Shown: positions 1-10,199 of the stretch, piece by piece
Layout: every line of letters starts with the position of its first letter
Numbering within the stretch: position 1 is the stretch's first letter
NCBI GenBank assembly: GCA_029582265.1
Contig: CM055828.1
Span: forward strand, 29,570,459-29,634,458
Source: Zoroaster sp. YZ-2022
Taxonomy: Eukaryota; Echinodermata; Asteroidea; Forcipulatida; Zoroasteridae
DNA length: 64,000 nt
Direction: 5' to 3'
Notes under the pieces: model-generated
Seen by the model: the letters and a program-made list of their open reading frames with translations, nothing else
The model's database searches: none
What the model was told of the DNA's origin: nothing
Program-made: the position numbers and the translations under genes

Positions 1-1126
1 ATTTCATTCATGCATGATTGCTTTAGAGCCGATAACCACGGGTATCTACGCCTCTACAAGCGTCACAATAAATCGTAAATTCGTTTGCACAGCGTGTATG
101 TACTTATGAAGTAGTTTGCTTTTCTTAATTTCTCACTTCTAAAAGCTGAAAAGACCGTCCTAATTTTGTTTCCATGGAATTTCTGACTTGATTCACAATG
201 GCGATTTTATTTAATAACGATTTTTTTTTTAGTCGCGATTTGCCGATATCTCGATAACTAAAAAAGGTTCTCGATATCGTAATCGAATAAAAAAGGTATC
301 GCGATATTCGATATTATCGTGTTATCGCCCAAGCTTAGATGAACTGCTTAGTTCATGTTTGCTGATCGAAATATTTGTTTGCATTTTCACTTTTTTCTCT
401 TTAACGAAACAAAGTATTGGAGCACATTTGTTCACAATCTGTTGTTTAATGTATATCTTCAATCATAAAGTTAAACACACTCATATAATAAATTGTCTCG
501 GGGAAATTTGTATTGTTCGTTTTAAACTTATTTACAAATGGTCACACTAGATCACATGTATTCATTGGAGGGCTGTAGGAGAACGAACTGATACTTTTTA
601 TTTCTGATGCACTCATCTGTTGTCTATATATCGAGATTCATTTGTATTTTTTTATAAAATGCTTGAACCTTAGGCAGGAAATTTGTTCAATTCGTTTATA
701 GATACCATGACTATTTGACTACATCACACTTGTTCATTGGAGGGCTATAGGACAACGAACTGATACGTTTATGTTTTATATCGAGATTCATTTGTAATTT
801 TTTTTCTAAAATACATGAACCTTAGGCAGGAAAATTGTTCAATTCGTTTATAGATACCATGACAACGTTTCATCAAGTATAATTTCAGGAAAATCTGAGA
901 TCATTGATGGATATATACCGATGTATCTGCTTTAACACGATGTTTTTAACTCTATATAGGCCCAATGAGCTGCAGGCGGAAATATTTTTAATTTTATTTT
1001 TTATAAGTGAATCTCAGTCATGATAAATGTTAAGATTGTCCATTACAATGTTTCACAAAGTATGCTTTCAGGAAAACGTAAGAACATTGATATATACCGA
1101 TGTATGCTTTACTTCGTATGTCTAAT
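1..1126 (+). other. Intron-derived spacer of LRR cassette array I
   Basis: No exon is seen here. From about 340 the sequence is made of the intron blocks that recur throughout the window. Landmarks are the block with GATACCATGACAACGTTTCA and the block with AATGAGCTGCAGGCGG, each seen many times around LRR exons on both strands. The block at about 545-660 is repeated in diverged form at about 715-800, so the spacer itself is internally duplicated. This is the 5'-truncated start of the array that feeds receptor gene 1; the gene's N-terminal exons lie outside the window. Confidence 0.6.
232..330. repeat. Degenerate TCGATA-rich repeat
   Basis: A short stretch dense in TCGATA, CGATAT and CGCGAT words, mostly self-complementary. 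It is unlike the flanking cassette DNA. It could be the end of a mobile element; no family is recognised. Confidence 0.35.
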
Positions 1127-1131
1127 CTTAG

Positions 1132-1251
1132 ATGCCTGGACAACTCCAGCAGGGTGGATATGTGCGCGCTACAAATCTTTATTATTATTATTATTACAAT
1201 AACATTAAGACTGCATCAAGAACATTGATGTCTACAAAATATCACTTACTT
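1132..1251 (+). pseudogene. Broken type B LRR exon with a TTA-tailed insertion
   Basis: The acceptor AATCTTAG and the start of an LRR exon (ATGCCTGGACAACT) are present. The exon is then split by about 47 bases ending in a run of TTA triplets. The LRR frame resumes with ACAATAACATTAAGACTGCA and ends at a CTTACTT type B end. The AACATTGATG segment lacks one T relative to intact exons, a frameshift shared with the minus-strand relic at 48724-48794. Non-coding. Confidence 0.65.
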
Positions 1252-1441
1252 CATTGTCATAAATTGCAAGCAGGACAAGCAGTAACCCGCCATAATTTAT
1301 TTTTGACTGAATTTTACCTATTTTACAAACTTAGAAGGAGTACGAAGGTGTTTTCAGATCGAAATATTTGTATGCATTTGCACTATTTTATTTCGCTATT
1401 TTAGAAACAAAGTAATGAGCTACTTTGTTTTCCTATCTAAG

Positions 1442-1472
1442 ATTACTGCAGAACAACAATATAAGTAAAGTT
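1442..1472 (+). pseudogene. Type A LRR exon truncated by a LINE fragment
   Basis: After the acceptor CTATCTAAG the exon begins in LRR frame (LLQNNNISKV) and then runs into a stop. The sequence at that point switches to LINE reverse-transcriptase DNA. Only about 30 of the usual 72 bases remain. Confidence 0.7.
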
Positions 1473-1785
1473 ATCTAGCACTCTATTATCACGGGACAAT
1501 AATCTCATACCACTGAATCCGTTCAAAAACGGGCTTGTAAAACTATTTTAGGCAATAAATACACCTCATCTGACTAATCTGTTATGCCACTCGGGCTTGA
1601 CACCCTTGCCGGTAGGAGGGAAGCTCATTGTCGCAGCTTCGCCGATGGGTTTGCTGACAACCCCCGTACAAAACCTCTCCTCTCCATACTAGGCTTGAGT
1701 GTCATGGTAGAAACCTACGTAATTGTCACAACATTTCCGTTTTTCCTAACAGAACTAGTCGATTTAAAAATAGCCCTACTTAGTG
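1468..1785 (+). mobile_element. LINE fragment (reverse transcriptase C-terminal end)
   Basis: Translation gives the region after the RT palm typical of LINE ORF2, with words such as RACKTIL and FADGFADNPRTKPLL, interrupted by stops. The same fragment sits in the equivalent place at 38230-38965, 40332-40720 and 43895-44285 on the plus strand and at 57745-58510 on the minus strand. It was therefore inserted once and multiplied with the cassette. Inactive. Confidence 0.75.
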
Positions 1786-1875
1786 ATTTTATTTTTCTAA
1801 AATATGTGAACCTCAGTCAGAATAATTGTTGTTTTAATACAATGTTTTCAACCCTACTTCGTTTTCCCATCATAG

Positions 1876-1944
1876 ATGTCTGAACAACAATATTAGTATA
1901 CTTTCACTCAGAACATTTGATGTTCTACAAAAGCATACTTACTT
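1876..1944 (+). pseudogene. Type B LRR exon, 69 nt, defective donor
   Basis: The acceptor CCATCATAG is followed by an open LRR frame (CLNNNISILSLRTFDVLQ...) that has lost one codon relative to the 72-nt type. The exon ends ACTTACTT followed by GTCATC instead of GTAAGT, the usual type B state. It is probably not spliced as a normal exon, but the frame is intact. Confidence 0.6.
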
Positions 1945-2258
1945 GTCATCAATTTCAATCATGATACCATGACAACGTTTCATAACGTATGATTTCAGGA
2001 AAACCTGAGATCATTGATGGATATATACCGATGTAGGCCTATAACTGCTTTAACATAATTTTTTAACCCTACTTGGTGATTTTATTTTCTATATAGGCCT
2101 TATGAGCTACAGGCAAAAACATTTTTCATAGCTTTTGACCGATCACTAATATTTCACCAAGTATGCTTTCAGGAAAATCTAAGAACATTGGTGAAAATAA
2201 CCATATTAACAGGATTTAATGATCTTTGTTTCAACCCTACTTTATTTTCCCATCTTAG

Positions 2259-2330
2259 ATCGCTGGAAAACAATAAAATCAGTGAAATTGCTCCAGGAGC
2301 ATTTGATGGTCTACAAAATCTCTATTATTT
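2259..2330 (+). CDS. Receptor gene 1: LRR exon (type A, intact)
   Basis: A 72-nt phase-2/phase-2 exon between acceptor CCCATCTTAG and donor GTACGT. It encodes one 24-residue leucine-rich repeat starting SLENNKISEIAPGAFDGL, matching LxxNxIxxIxxxxFxxLxxLxxL. In relaxin-receptor and GRL101-like proteins such single-repeat exons stack to form the ligand-binding solenoid. The repeat is almost identical to exons at 41866 and 45383, which shows recent amplification. The donor GTACGT is slightly off consensus. Use in a mature transcript is inferred from frame and splice sites only. Confidence 0.7.
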
Positions 2331-2517
2331 GTACGTATTCATGTCATGAATTTCAGTCACACAGCATCGAGCCACCGTTTTCTCTTAAATGAAGTTACGT
2401 CTCGTTTAAAAAAAAATAGAAGTGCTTGGTTCATGTTTGCTGATCGAAATAATTATTTGTATGCATTTTCTACGTACCACACAAGGTAATCATCAGCATT
2501 TGTACAGATCATCTTTG

Positions 2518-2742
2518 TAAAGGGACAATATCATCACGATCAGAGCAGACTTTCAACAGGGCATGGAATCGATGTCCTAGTTTAAGATGAACACAGCAAC
2601 TGAAACATTACTGGCTCATTTATGCAGCAGCAACGGTAATAATATGACCTTATCATGTGGATATCATTTTCAGACAATGAATTCATCTAAAACTAGCACT
2701 CTGATTCCATGCCCTGTTGATCGTGACGATATTGTCCCTTTA
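2518..2742. mobile_element. MITE, AAAGGGACA family
   Basis: Terminal inverted repeats run from AAAGGGACAATATC to GATATTGTCCCTTT, with matching subterminal GGGCATGGAATC / GATTCCATGCCC. It is inserted in the cassette intron after the LRR exon at 2259. Related copies lie at 9996, 13550, 16473, 39057, 42138 and 45655. No coding capacity. Confidence 0.8.
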
Positions 2743-3315
2743 ATGTATCTGATTTTAACCAAAAATCCTACTTATTTAAATGGTTATATGTAATGAGAAC
2801 ATTTTCAGAAAAAAAGAATTAAAAGAAAGTAAAACAAAACAAAACACAAAAAACAAAAAACAAAAAACAAAAAAAATCAGAAACAGTTTCGTACTTTAAC
2901 ACTTGTAAATGGAGAGTAGCAATCCACCGAACCGTATTTTGTATATCGATGCACTCAAGTGTTTGCCGATCATATAATTTATGCATTTTCACTATTTTCT
3001 ACGTAACATAATCATCAACATTTGTACAGATCATATTACATTTTTAAATGTATATCTGGTCTTAACCAAATATCATACTTATTTAAATGTTTATATGTAA
3101 TGAGAATATTTGAAATATGTAATGAGAAAAATATTAACATGTCCAATACTATATAACACTTGTTAATGGAGGATGGTATTCCAGCCAACCGTTTTTGTTT
3201 ATATCGATGCACTCAAGTGATGCCTATCGAGGTTCATTTGTTAAATTTCTAAACTATGTGAACTTGAGGAAGGATAATTCTTGTTATGTGTTTCAATACA
3301 ATGTTTTTTTTAACC

Positions 3316-3394
3316 CTTTCTGGACAACAACAATATTAGTATAGGCCTACTTTCACCCATAACATTTGATGGTCTACAAAAGCGTACTTACTTG
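3316..3394 (+). pseudogene. Decayed type B LRR exon
   Basis: The core GGACAACAACAATATTAGTA and the tail CATTTGATGGTCTACAAAAG are recognisable. The acceptor and first bases have been deleted, GGCC has been inserted mid-exon, and the donor position reads GTCATC. Confidence 0.65.
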
Positions 3395-4064
3395 TCATCA
3401 ATTTCAATTAAGCAGGAACCTGCTATACATAAATTTTTGCTTAATTTACCGTACGACATTAGAGGGTGTATGAAGTTCGTGTTTCGTGCCGATCGAAATA
3501 TTTGAAGGCATTTTCACTTTTTTCTCTTCAACGAAACAAAGTAATGGGCACATTTTTTCATGATCCGTTGTTTAATGTATATCTTCAATCATCAAGTTAA
3601 ACATACTCATATAATAAATTATCTCTAATGAGGAAATTTGTATTGTTCGTTTTAAAATTATTTACAAATCGTCTCACTATATCACACTTATTCATTGGAG
3701 GGCTATATAGGACAACGAACTGATACGTTTATGTTTTATATTTTGATGCACTCAACTGTTGTCTATCGAGATTCATTTGTAATTTTTTTCTAAAATACGT
3801 GAACCTTAGGCAGGAAAATTGTTAAATTCGTTTATAGATACCATGACAACGTTTCATAAAGTATGATGGATATATACCGATGTAGGCCTATATCTGCTTT
3901 AACACGATGTTTTTAACTCAATATAGACCCAATGAGCTGCAGGCGGAAATATTTTTCATAGATGTTGACCGATCACTAATATTTCAAGGAAAATCTAAGC
4001 CATTGGTGATATTAACGGGGTTTAATGATCTTTCTTTCAACCCTACTTTGTTTTTCCATCTTAG

Positions 4065-4081
4065 ATCGCTGGGAATATTTG
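4065..4081 (+). pseudogene. Type A LRR exon stub
   Basis: The acceptor TCCATCTTAG and the first bases ATCGCTGGGAATATTTG survive. The rest is replaced by unrelated DNA. Non-coding. Confidence 0.55.
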
Positions 4082-4135
4082 TTGTGTTGCAAGAAAAACG
4101 GTTGGCTACTCATCAGTAGTCAGGATGGGCTAATA

Positions 4136-4230
4136 TATTTATTTATTTATTATTTATTTATGGGCCACCACAAAGTGTGGGGGACATTTGATATACTGTC
4201 CCACACTCTAAAAAGTGGCGGGACATATAA
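4136..4230. repeat. Dispersed repeat with GTGGGGGACA
   Basis: A TTTATTTA-rich stretch is followed by GGGCCACCACAAAGTGTGGG and CCCACACTCTAAAAAGTGG. A related copy lies at about 47965-48055. It replaces the 3' part of the LRR exon stub and is probably a mobile-element fragment; the family is not recognised. Confidence 0.5.
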
Positions 4231-4882
4231 TAATGTTAACTTATTAAATTACCCCTGACGACGAAACAAAATAAATTAGAAGTTCATGTTTCACTGATCG
4301 AAATATTTGTATGCATTTTCACTTTTTTATCTTCAACAAAACAAAGTAATGAGCTACATTTTTCATGGATCCTTTGTTTATTGTATAGGCCTATCTTCAT
4401 AAATCATATTCATAATTATAATAAATTGTCTCTAATGTTGAAATTTTATATTGTTCGTTTTAAACTTATTTACAAATCGTCTCACTATATCACACTTACT
4501 CATTGGAGGGCTATAGGACAACGAACTGATATTTGTATATTTTATATTTCGATGTACTCAACTGTTGTCTATCGACATTCGTTTGATACCATGACAACGT
4601 TTCACAAAATATGATTTCAGGCAAATCTGAGAACATTGATGGATAACCAATGTAGGCCTGTAACTGCTTTAACACCATGTTTTAACCCTACGTGATTTTA
4701 TATACGTGATTTTTCTATATAGGCCTAATGAGCTGCAGGCGGGAAAAGAATCATAGTTTTAACCGATCAGTAATATTTCACCAAGTATGTTTTCAGGAAA
4801 ATATAAGAACATTGGTGAAAAAAAAACCATATTAGCGGGATTTAATGATTTTTTTTAACCATGCATTGTTTTCCCATCTTAG

Positions 4883-4954
4883 ATCGCTGTTCAACAACAA
4901 CATCAGTGATATTGTTCCAGGAACATTTAATGGTCTACAAAATCTCAGAAAATT
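4883..4954 (+). CDS. Receptor gene 1: LRR exon (type A, intact)
   Basis: A 72-nt phase-2 exon with acceptor TTTTCCCATCTTAG and donor GTAATT. It encodes one 24-residue LRR beginning SLFNNNISDIVPGTFNGL. The donor is weaker than the GTAAGT of most type A exons. It is the last repetitive-type LRR before the diverged exons at 7141, 8029 and 8323, so its neighbour in the mature message should be the exon at 7141. All keep the same phase. Confidence 0.65.
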
Positions 4955-5749
4955 GTAATTATTTACTATTAGCCATGAATTTCAATCACTCGCATCGAGA
5001 CACCGATTTCTCTTGATTGAAGTTACGTCTCACCGGAAACAAATTAGATGAAGTGCATGCGTAGTTCATGTTTGCCGATGGAAATATATGTATGCATGTT
5101 TAACTATTTTCTACGTACGACACAACGTAATCATCGACTTTATGCAGATCATTTTGTAATGTATATCTGATTTTGACCGCAAAAATCAGACTGATATAAA
5201 TGGTTATATGTAATGAGAACATTTGGAGAAACAAATTAAAATGAAACAAGTGAAAACAGATCATCTGTTTAATGTAGAGCTTATATCTGATTTTAACCAA
5301 CAATCATACGAAGTTTTTGTTGCGTGCCGATTGAAATAAATTTGTATTTATTTTCACTTGTTGTTTTCTTTAACGAAACAAAGTAATGAGATACATATTT
5401 CACGGATCAGTTGTTTAATGTATATCTTCAATCATTAAGTTAAACATAGGCCCACTCATATAATAAATGGTCTCTAATGAGGAAATTTGTATTGTTTACC
5501 GTATATTTCGATGCTCTCAACTGTTGTCTATCGAGATTAATTTGTAAATTGTGAACCCCAGGCAGGAATTATTGTTCAACTTGTTCGATACCATGACAAT
5601 GTTTCACGATGTTTTTAACCTTACTTCCTGATTTTATTTCCTGTATAATCCTAATGAGCTGCAGGTGGAAATATTTTTCTGTTTTTGACCGATCATTAAT
5701 ATTTCAAGAAGTATGCTTTGAATAAAATCTAAGAACCTTAGTGAAAATA

Positions 5750-5793
5750 ATATGTTTTCCAATCTTATAATGGCTGAAAAACAACTCAATATG
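5750..5793 (+). pseudogene. Remnant of an LRR exon start
   Basis: TTTTCCAATCTTATAATGGCTG resembles the acceptor plus first codons of type A exons, but the AG is lost and the LRR sequence ends after about 20 bases. The surrounding 5000-5900 block is rearranged cassette intron. Confidence 0.4.
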
Positions 5794-5959
5794 TTTTCTA
5801 TGTACGACACGACGTAATCATCCACTCTTGTACAGATCAGTTGAATATCTTGAATCATATACATAAAAAACTCATAAAGTAATTAAAATAAATAAAAGCG
5901 TTTAAAACTAATTTACAATTTGTCACACTATGTCACACTTGTCAATGTCACACTTGTCA

Positions 5960-7140
5960 ATGGAGGGCTGCAGGACAACACACTTTTTAAAAGTTCGATG
6001 TCCCAACTGCTGTGTCGTTAAAGTCGTTATTGTGCCATTTTGCTACATTTCATACCAAAATCACCCATTCCGATATGACATGCTCATCATTTTCATGGCA
6101 ACCGTTAATTTAACAAAGGTGTGATTGACTTTTAGCTTTTCATTGGTAAATTCATTGGAAAATCCAGAGTTTTTTATACTGTAAAACATTAAATATGTGT
6201 TTTGGATTTATTGTCAACTTCTTATTGCCGAATTGGTTACAATTATGTCATGTGGCAGTCGTTATGTTAAAATGAAAAATCATAATTTTGTAGCAATGTT
6301 CATGTTTATGTGTCACGTTTTTTCTGCTCAATGACTGAGTTAATTACATATAAATTACTGAATGTGAATTACTGCCGTGGGTTAAATACTATTAATTTTG
6401 GTTCGGCTCAAAATTACCAACAATCTTGATAACAGCGCCATCTAGTGGTGACTTAAGTAGTCATCAATAGCGTCATGATTCAAGATAACATCTGTAAATA
6501 GTTTAATATGGAAACAACACTTTTGATAAAAATGAGAGTAGTGTCCCCTAATGCTGATATGTCACGGGAAATAATTGTATGTAAATTTTGTAGTTTTTGT
6601 TGCAGTCAACATCTCCGCAAGGTATCATGAACGATTATCAGAGAGGGGGTACTGTGTCCCCCCCCCCCCCGGCATGCGAGAACGCAACAAAACACATGTC
6701 CTATGGGGTTAATATATAATTATTTGACAATGAAAAATACCAATTTGCTGTATCAGTGCCACGAAAATGAGAAATAATTGTGCACTAGGCCCTAGTGGAT
6801 CTATATCAGAATATCAGAATATCAGAATTCAACTTATTTAACCGTTCAAAGACTCAACAAGAGATGATATTTAAAAAGAAATTGAGTTTGTTTCTTGATT
6901 TATCAAATTCAGTTGTTTTCATTACAGGATTGGATCACATTCTCATGGCGCATTCTATATACTAAACGTTGGTGTATTATTGCACAGTGTATCGAAATAT
7001 ATTTTTTCCATTCCTCTTTATATGCAATGATAAAGTGAAATAAAGATTCCATTCATGCAATGCATAAGCATCTGTTGCATTGCGTTCAATTGGTATTCTT
7101 TCACGTGACGAACATTTTTATTTATTTATTTTTATTCCAG
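5960..7140 (+). other. Intron of receptor gene 1 with repeat fragments
   Basis: No exon is seen. It holds a degenerate dispersed repeat at about 6036-6130 (related to 8560-8690, 10620-10690 and 11800-11860), a C-tract at 6658-6670, and a microsatellite-like repetition of ATCAGAAT at about 6806. The end is a pyrimidine/TTTA-rich tract leading to the acceptor at 7140. Confidence 0.5.
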
Positions 7141-7212
7141 AAACATTTCCAACAATATGATCACCAGCATCAACGCTTCCTGTTTCTCGGATCTAGTAAA
7201 CTTGACAATCTT
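7141..7212 (+). CDS. Receptor gene 1: membrane-proximal LRR exon
   Basis: A 72-nt phase-2 exon with acceptor TTTTTATTCCAG and donor GTAAGA. It encodes one LRR beginning NISNNMITSINASCFSDL, with an N-linked glycosylation site at NIS. It differs from the amplified A/B repeats and has no near-copy in the window. It is thus a single-copy, older exon of the receptor stem, consistent with the LRRs next to the hinge in relaxin-type receptors. Confidence 0.8.
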
Positions 7213-8028
7213 GTAAGATATTTCAAATAAATAACATACTTATTTTTCAAAGAGTCAATCATTAACGAAGTTTGTAGTCAAAAGGTAGAAAGAACCATGC
7301 TTCATATATTGTACCTGTATATTCTTTCAAAATAAAATGTAACCTTGATCCCAAATCACAGCTGCGGTAAAGATAAAGCTAGAGTGTAAAATTCAGCAGA
7401 ATATGTTTAACCCAATATTTTGGACGCGTAATTAAAACATGAACTGTGCTTATACTCGCTATGTACCAATTGCATCATAGAAGGGTTAGGTTACTTTTAC
7501 CGTCCATACTGGGACCTTTCAAAAATGCTTCTCGATACTAAAAAATATTAAGCGAAAAGTATACGACATTGTTATTATTTTACGAGTTATCGTGCGCTTC
7601 GTCTAAAGAAACCCCTCCCTCCCCAAAAAGAAATGTGTATGTGAAAATTGTTTGAGTCTAATAAGGTTATGTTACTTTTATTACAAAAATGAAATACACA
7701 CTGGTAGATTCAGGAGGAGGCTTGGGTGGGTCCAAAACATCCACCTCCCTGATTTATCACCTTTAGCTACCATTATTCCCGCCCTCCAACCGACTCCTAA
7801 AACATCGATGCGAAGTGTCACGCAATATGCCTTCGTATGAAGCATCAGGACGTGGATAATCACAATATAAAAAAATACCCATCCCATCTGAAGGAATTTA
7901 AGAAGCATTCAATTTCGGGATCTTTCGTAAACTTTTCCCCCGTATATTTATTCCATCAATTCAAAATTCAGATATCTGGATTCACCCTGACACACGTAGT
8001 AAATTAATATTATTTGCTTGTTTTCAAG

Positions 8029-8100
8029 GAATGTCGGGAATAATCCACTGGAAACTATACAAAGCAACGCCTTCGATGGACTTGGACAACTAAGAACTCT
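8029..8100 (+). CDS. Receptor gene 1: membrane-proximal LRR exon
   Basis: A 72-nt phase-2 exon between acceptor TTGTTTTCAAG and donor GTAAGA. It encodes one LRR beginning NVGNNPLETIQSNAFDGL. It is single-copy in the window. The NNPLxxI...AFDGL pattern is classical for animal LRR receptors. It follows the exon at 7141 in the same phase. Confidence 0.8.
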
Positions 8101-8322
8101 GTAAGACATTGTTCTTCTCTTTTTCATAATAATATTGTCTGCATCTTGGGTTTGAAATGTGGGAAGTGTGGTTATATAGGGTTACCGCAGTCCTTGATCG
8201 CCTCTATCTGAATACTTTTTTGTTCGGATTTCAGACAAATCAACACACTGCATGTCATAATTTTCTCTGACTTTAATTATGTATTAGTAAATGTTCATTA
8301 TTTTACATTGTTTATTTACCAG

Positions 8323-8409
8323 GGTACTGATCAGAAATAAAACATCCACTAATAACCCAATTGATGTCCAGGATGATGCGCTAAACGACCTTGTGAGCCT
8401 CAACCAACT
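8323..8409 (+). CDS. Receptor gene 1: last LRR / hinge exon
   Basis: An 87-nt exon with acceptor TGTTTATTTACCAG and donor GTAAGT, phase 2 to phase 2. It encodes 29 residues beginning VLIRNKTSTNNPIDVQDD and ending in DLVSLNQL, an LRR with five extra residues in the loop and an NKT glycosylation sequon. The next exon starts at 8875 in matching phase. Single-copy. It is interpreted as the final LRR joining the hinge. Confidence 0.75.
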
Positions 8410-8465
8410 GTAAGTGAATAATGAAAGCAACCGTTCGAACACATATACTGTATACCCTGTATGTA

Positions 8466-8700
8466 GCACTACCAAGCAAGGGGACACAATGTGCTCGCTT
8501 ATGATATTTTTTGGATTTATTTTATAATATCTCACGAACACATTCGACCGATCACGCTCACATTTTCTGACTTTTCTAAATATTCTTTAGTATCCCCTGC
8601 CTTCTCACACTCAAATCAACGATGTTGGGTGTTCATGGTTGTCACGGCAACCATTTATTTTGAACAAGTCGAATTGAATTTCCATTTTTTGTGGTAAATA
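8466..8700. repeat. Dispersed repeat inside the last intron
   Basis: It begins AAGGGGACACAATGTG and contains CGATGTTGGGTGTTCATGG and GGCAACCATT. It is similar in reverse complement to about 10620-10790 and loosely to 11630-11890 and 6036-6130. Probably a non-coding transposon family; the family is unknown. Confidence 0.5.
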
Positions 8701-8874
8701 ATATATATTTTTATACTGTTAGACATTGAATTATGTGTTTTTCGGTTTACTGCCAACTTTCAATCCAATATGGCCGTCAAAAGGCAATAAAAATATAATA
8801 TTTGTGTCATTTTCCAGATTTTCATTTTCAACACAATACTGAATGTTATTTTTTAATATCTGTTTTTATTTAAG

Positions 8875-9940
8875 GTTTGTCGATGACTACCGTCTCTGCT
8901 GTGAATTTGTTTCAGCTATTCCTGATTCTAATGATTATATTTGCAACAACCAAGAGTTAAAGTCACCATTAGACCAATGTGGCAGTCTGATGAGGAACCA
9001 CGTACTCAGAGTGTTCATGTGGATTATTGGTCTTAGCGCCCTCATTGGTAATTCAATTGTTGTTATATGGAGGTGTTGGAAACGCAACGAAACACATGAG
9101 AATAAGACGCACTCGTTCTTGGTGGTCAATTTGGCTATATCTGACCTGATGATGGGGGTTTATATGCTGATCATTGCGAGTGCAGATTTGCAATTTGGGG
9201 AGAAGTACTTTAATGGAGCGGAGAGATGGCGGTCTAGTGCAGTTTGCAAGATTGCTGGGGTGCTGTCGGTGCTATCAAGTGAGGCATCTGTCTTCTTCGT
9301 CACCATTATCAGTATCGAGTGTTTCCTCTGCGTCGTATTTCCTTTCAGTTCAGTCAAAATTCGGGAGAAAACATTCAGAGCTATTGTCTGCATTATATGG
9401 GTAGCAGCTGCGTGTCTCAGTATAATTCCAACTGTCATAAGTGGGTCTGGTTCGAAGGTATACGGACTATCCAATGTGTGTATTGGGCTCCCTCTAATAA
9501 CACGTCCAAGTAATGTTAGTGAACAAAAGAACAACATTGATGTCCAAATATCGTGGATATTCAAAACGTCCACCCCAGTTGCTGAGGGAAGTGTACCGTC
9601 TTGGTTTTACTCTATTTTCCTGTTTCTCGGCGTGAATATGTTGTGTTTTATGATCGTGCTTTGTTGTTACATCGCCATCTTCATCAGCGTCAAACACTCT
9701 GCTACGAGTGTCAGGGGGACCGCTCGCCGTCAGCGGGAAATCAAGATGACAATCAAAATGGCGCTCATAGTCTGTACCGACTTCGCATGTTGGATGCCTG
9801 TCATCATCATGGGGATTCTCTCTCAGACCGGGACGGTGCAGATCAGTCTGGATATGTATGCCTGGATTGCCGTGTTTATCCTACCTATTAACTCATCTTT
9901 TAACCCGTTTCTGTATACAGTATACAACTTTTGCTACTAA
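8875..9940 (+). CDS. Receptor gene 1: hinge and seven-transmembrane exon (relaxin-receptor / GRL101-like GPCR)
   Basis: One exon encodes 354 residues from FVDDYRLCCEF to a TAA stop; the acceptor TTTTTATTTAAG gives phase 2. The family couples extracellular hormone or peptide binding to G proteins at the plasma membrane. A cysteine-rich hinge (residues 1-40) precedes seven hydrophobic segments. TM1 is about 45-66 (GNS). TM2 is about 81-103, with NLAISD and Asp90. TM3 is about 121-147 with Cys124, expected to pair with Cys202 in the second loop. TM4 is 169-190, TM5 243-270, TM6 292-314 (TDFACWMP) and TM7 327-348 (NPFLYT). IECFLCVVFPF replaces DRY, as EKY does in relaxin receptors; here the Arg position is Cys. 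IKMTIKMALIV before TM6 is typical of the type C family. The protein stops seven residues after NPFLY, so helix 8 and the C-tail are missing. A possible donor (ACA|GTATAC) just before the stop could add another tail. Confidence 0.93.
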
Positions 9941-9995
9941 GAGTCAAACTGCCGAAGCCAACGACAGCCAAAAACGCCTAAAATTTACACCCTTA

Positions 9996-10193
9996 CAGGG
10001 GCAAAATCGTCACGATCTGAGCAGACTTTAACAGGGCATGGAATTGGTGTCCTAGTTTGTGATGAAGACAGTGACTGAAAATAACTGGCTTAATATGACC
10101 TTATCATGTGGGATATTTTTTTCAGTCATGGAGTTTATCTAAAACTACTACTCCGATTCCATGCCCTGTTGGTCGTGACGATATTGCCCCTCT
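9996..10193. mobile_element. MITE, AAAGGGACA family, diverged
   Basis: Inverted ends AGGGGCAAAATCGTCACGAT and CGTGACGATATTGCCCCT, with internal GGGCATGGAATT / GATTCCATGCCC. It lies just downstream of the receptor stop codon, so it may form part of the 3' UTR. Confidence 0.7.
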
Positions 10194-10199
10194 AAAAAA

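Noticed and set aside
9160..9573. Minus-strand 137-codon frame inside the 7TM exon
   Set aside because: Antisense shadow of the GPCR, which has clear family motifs on the plus strand.
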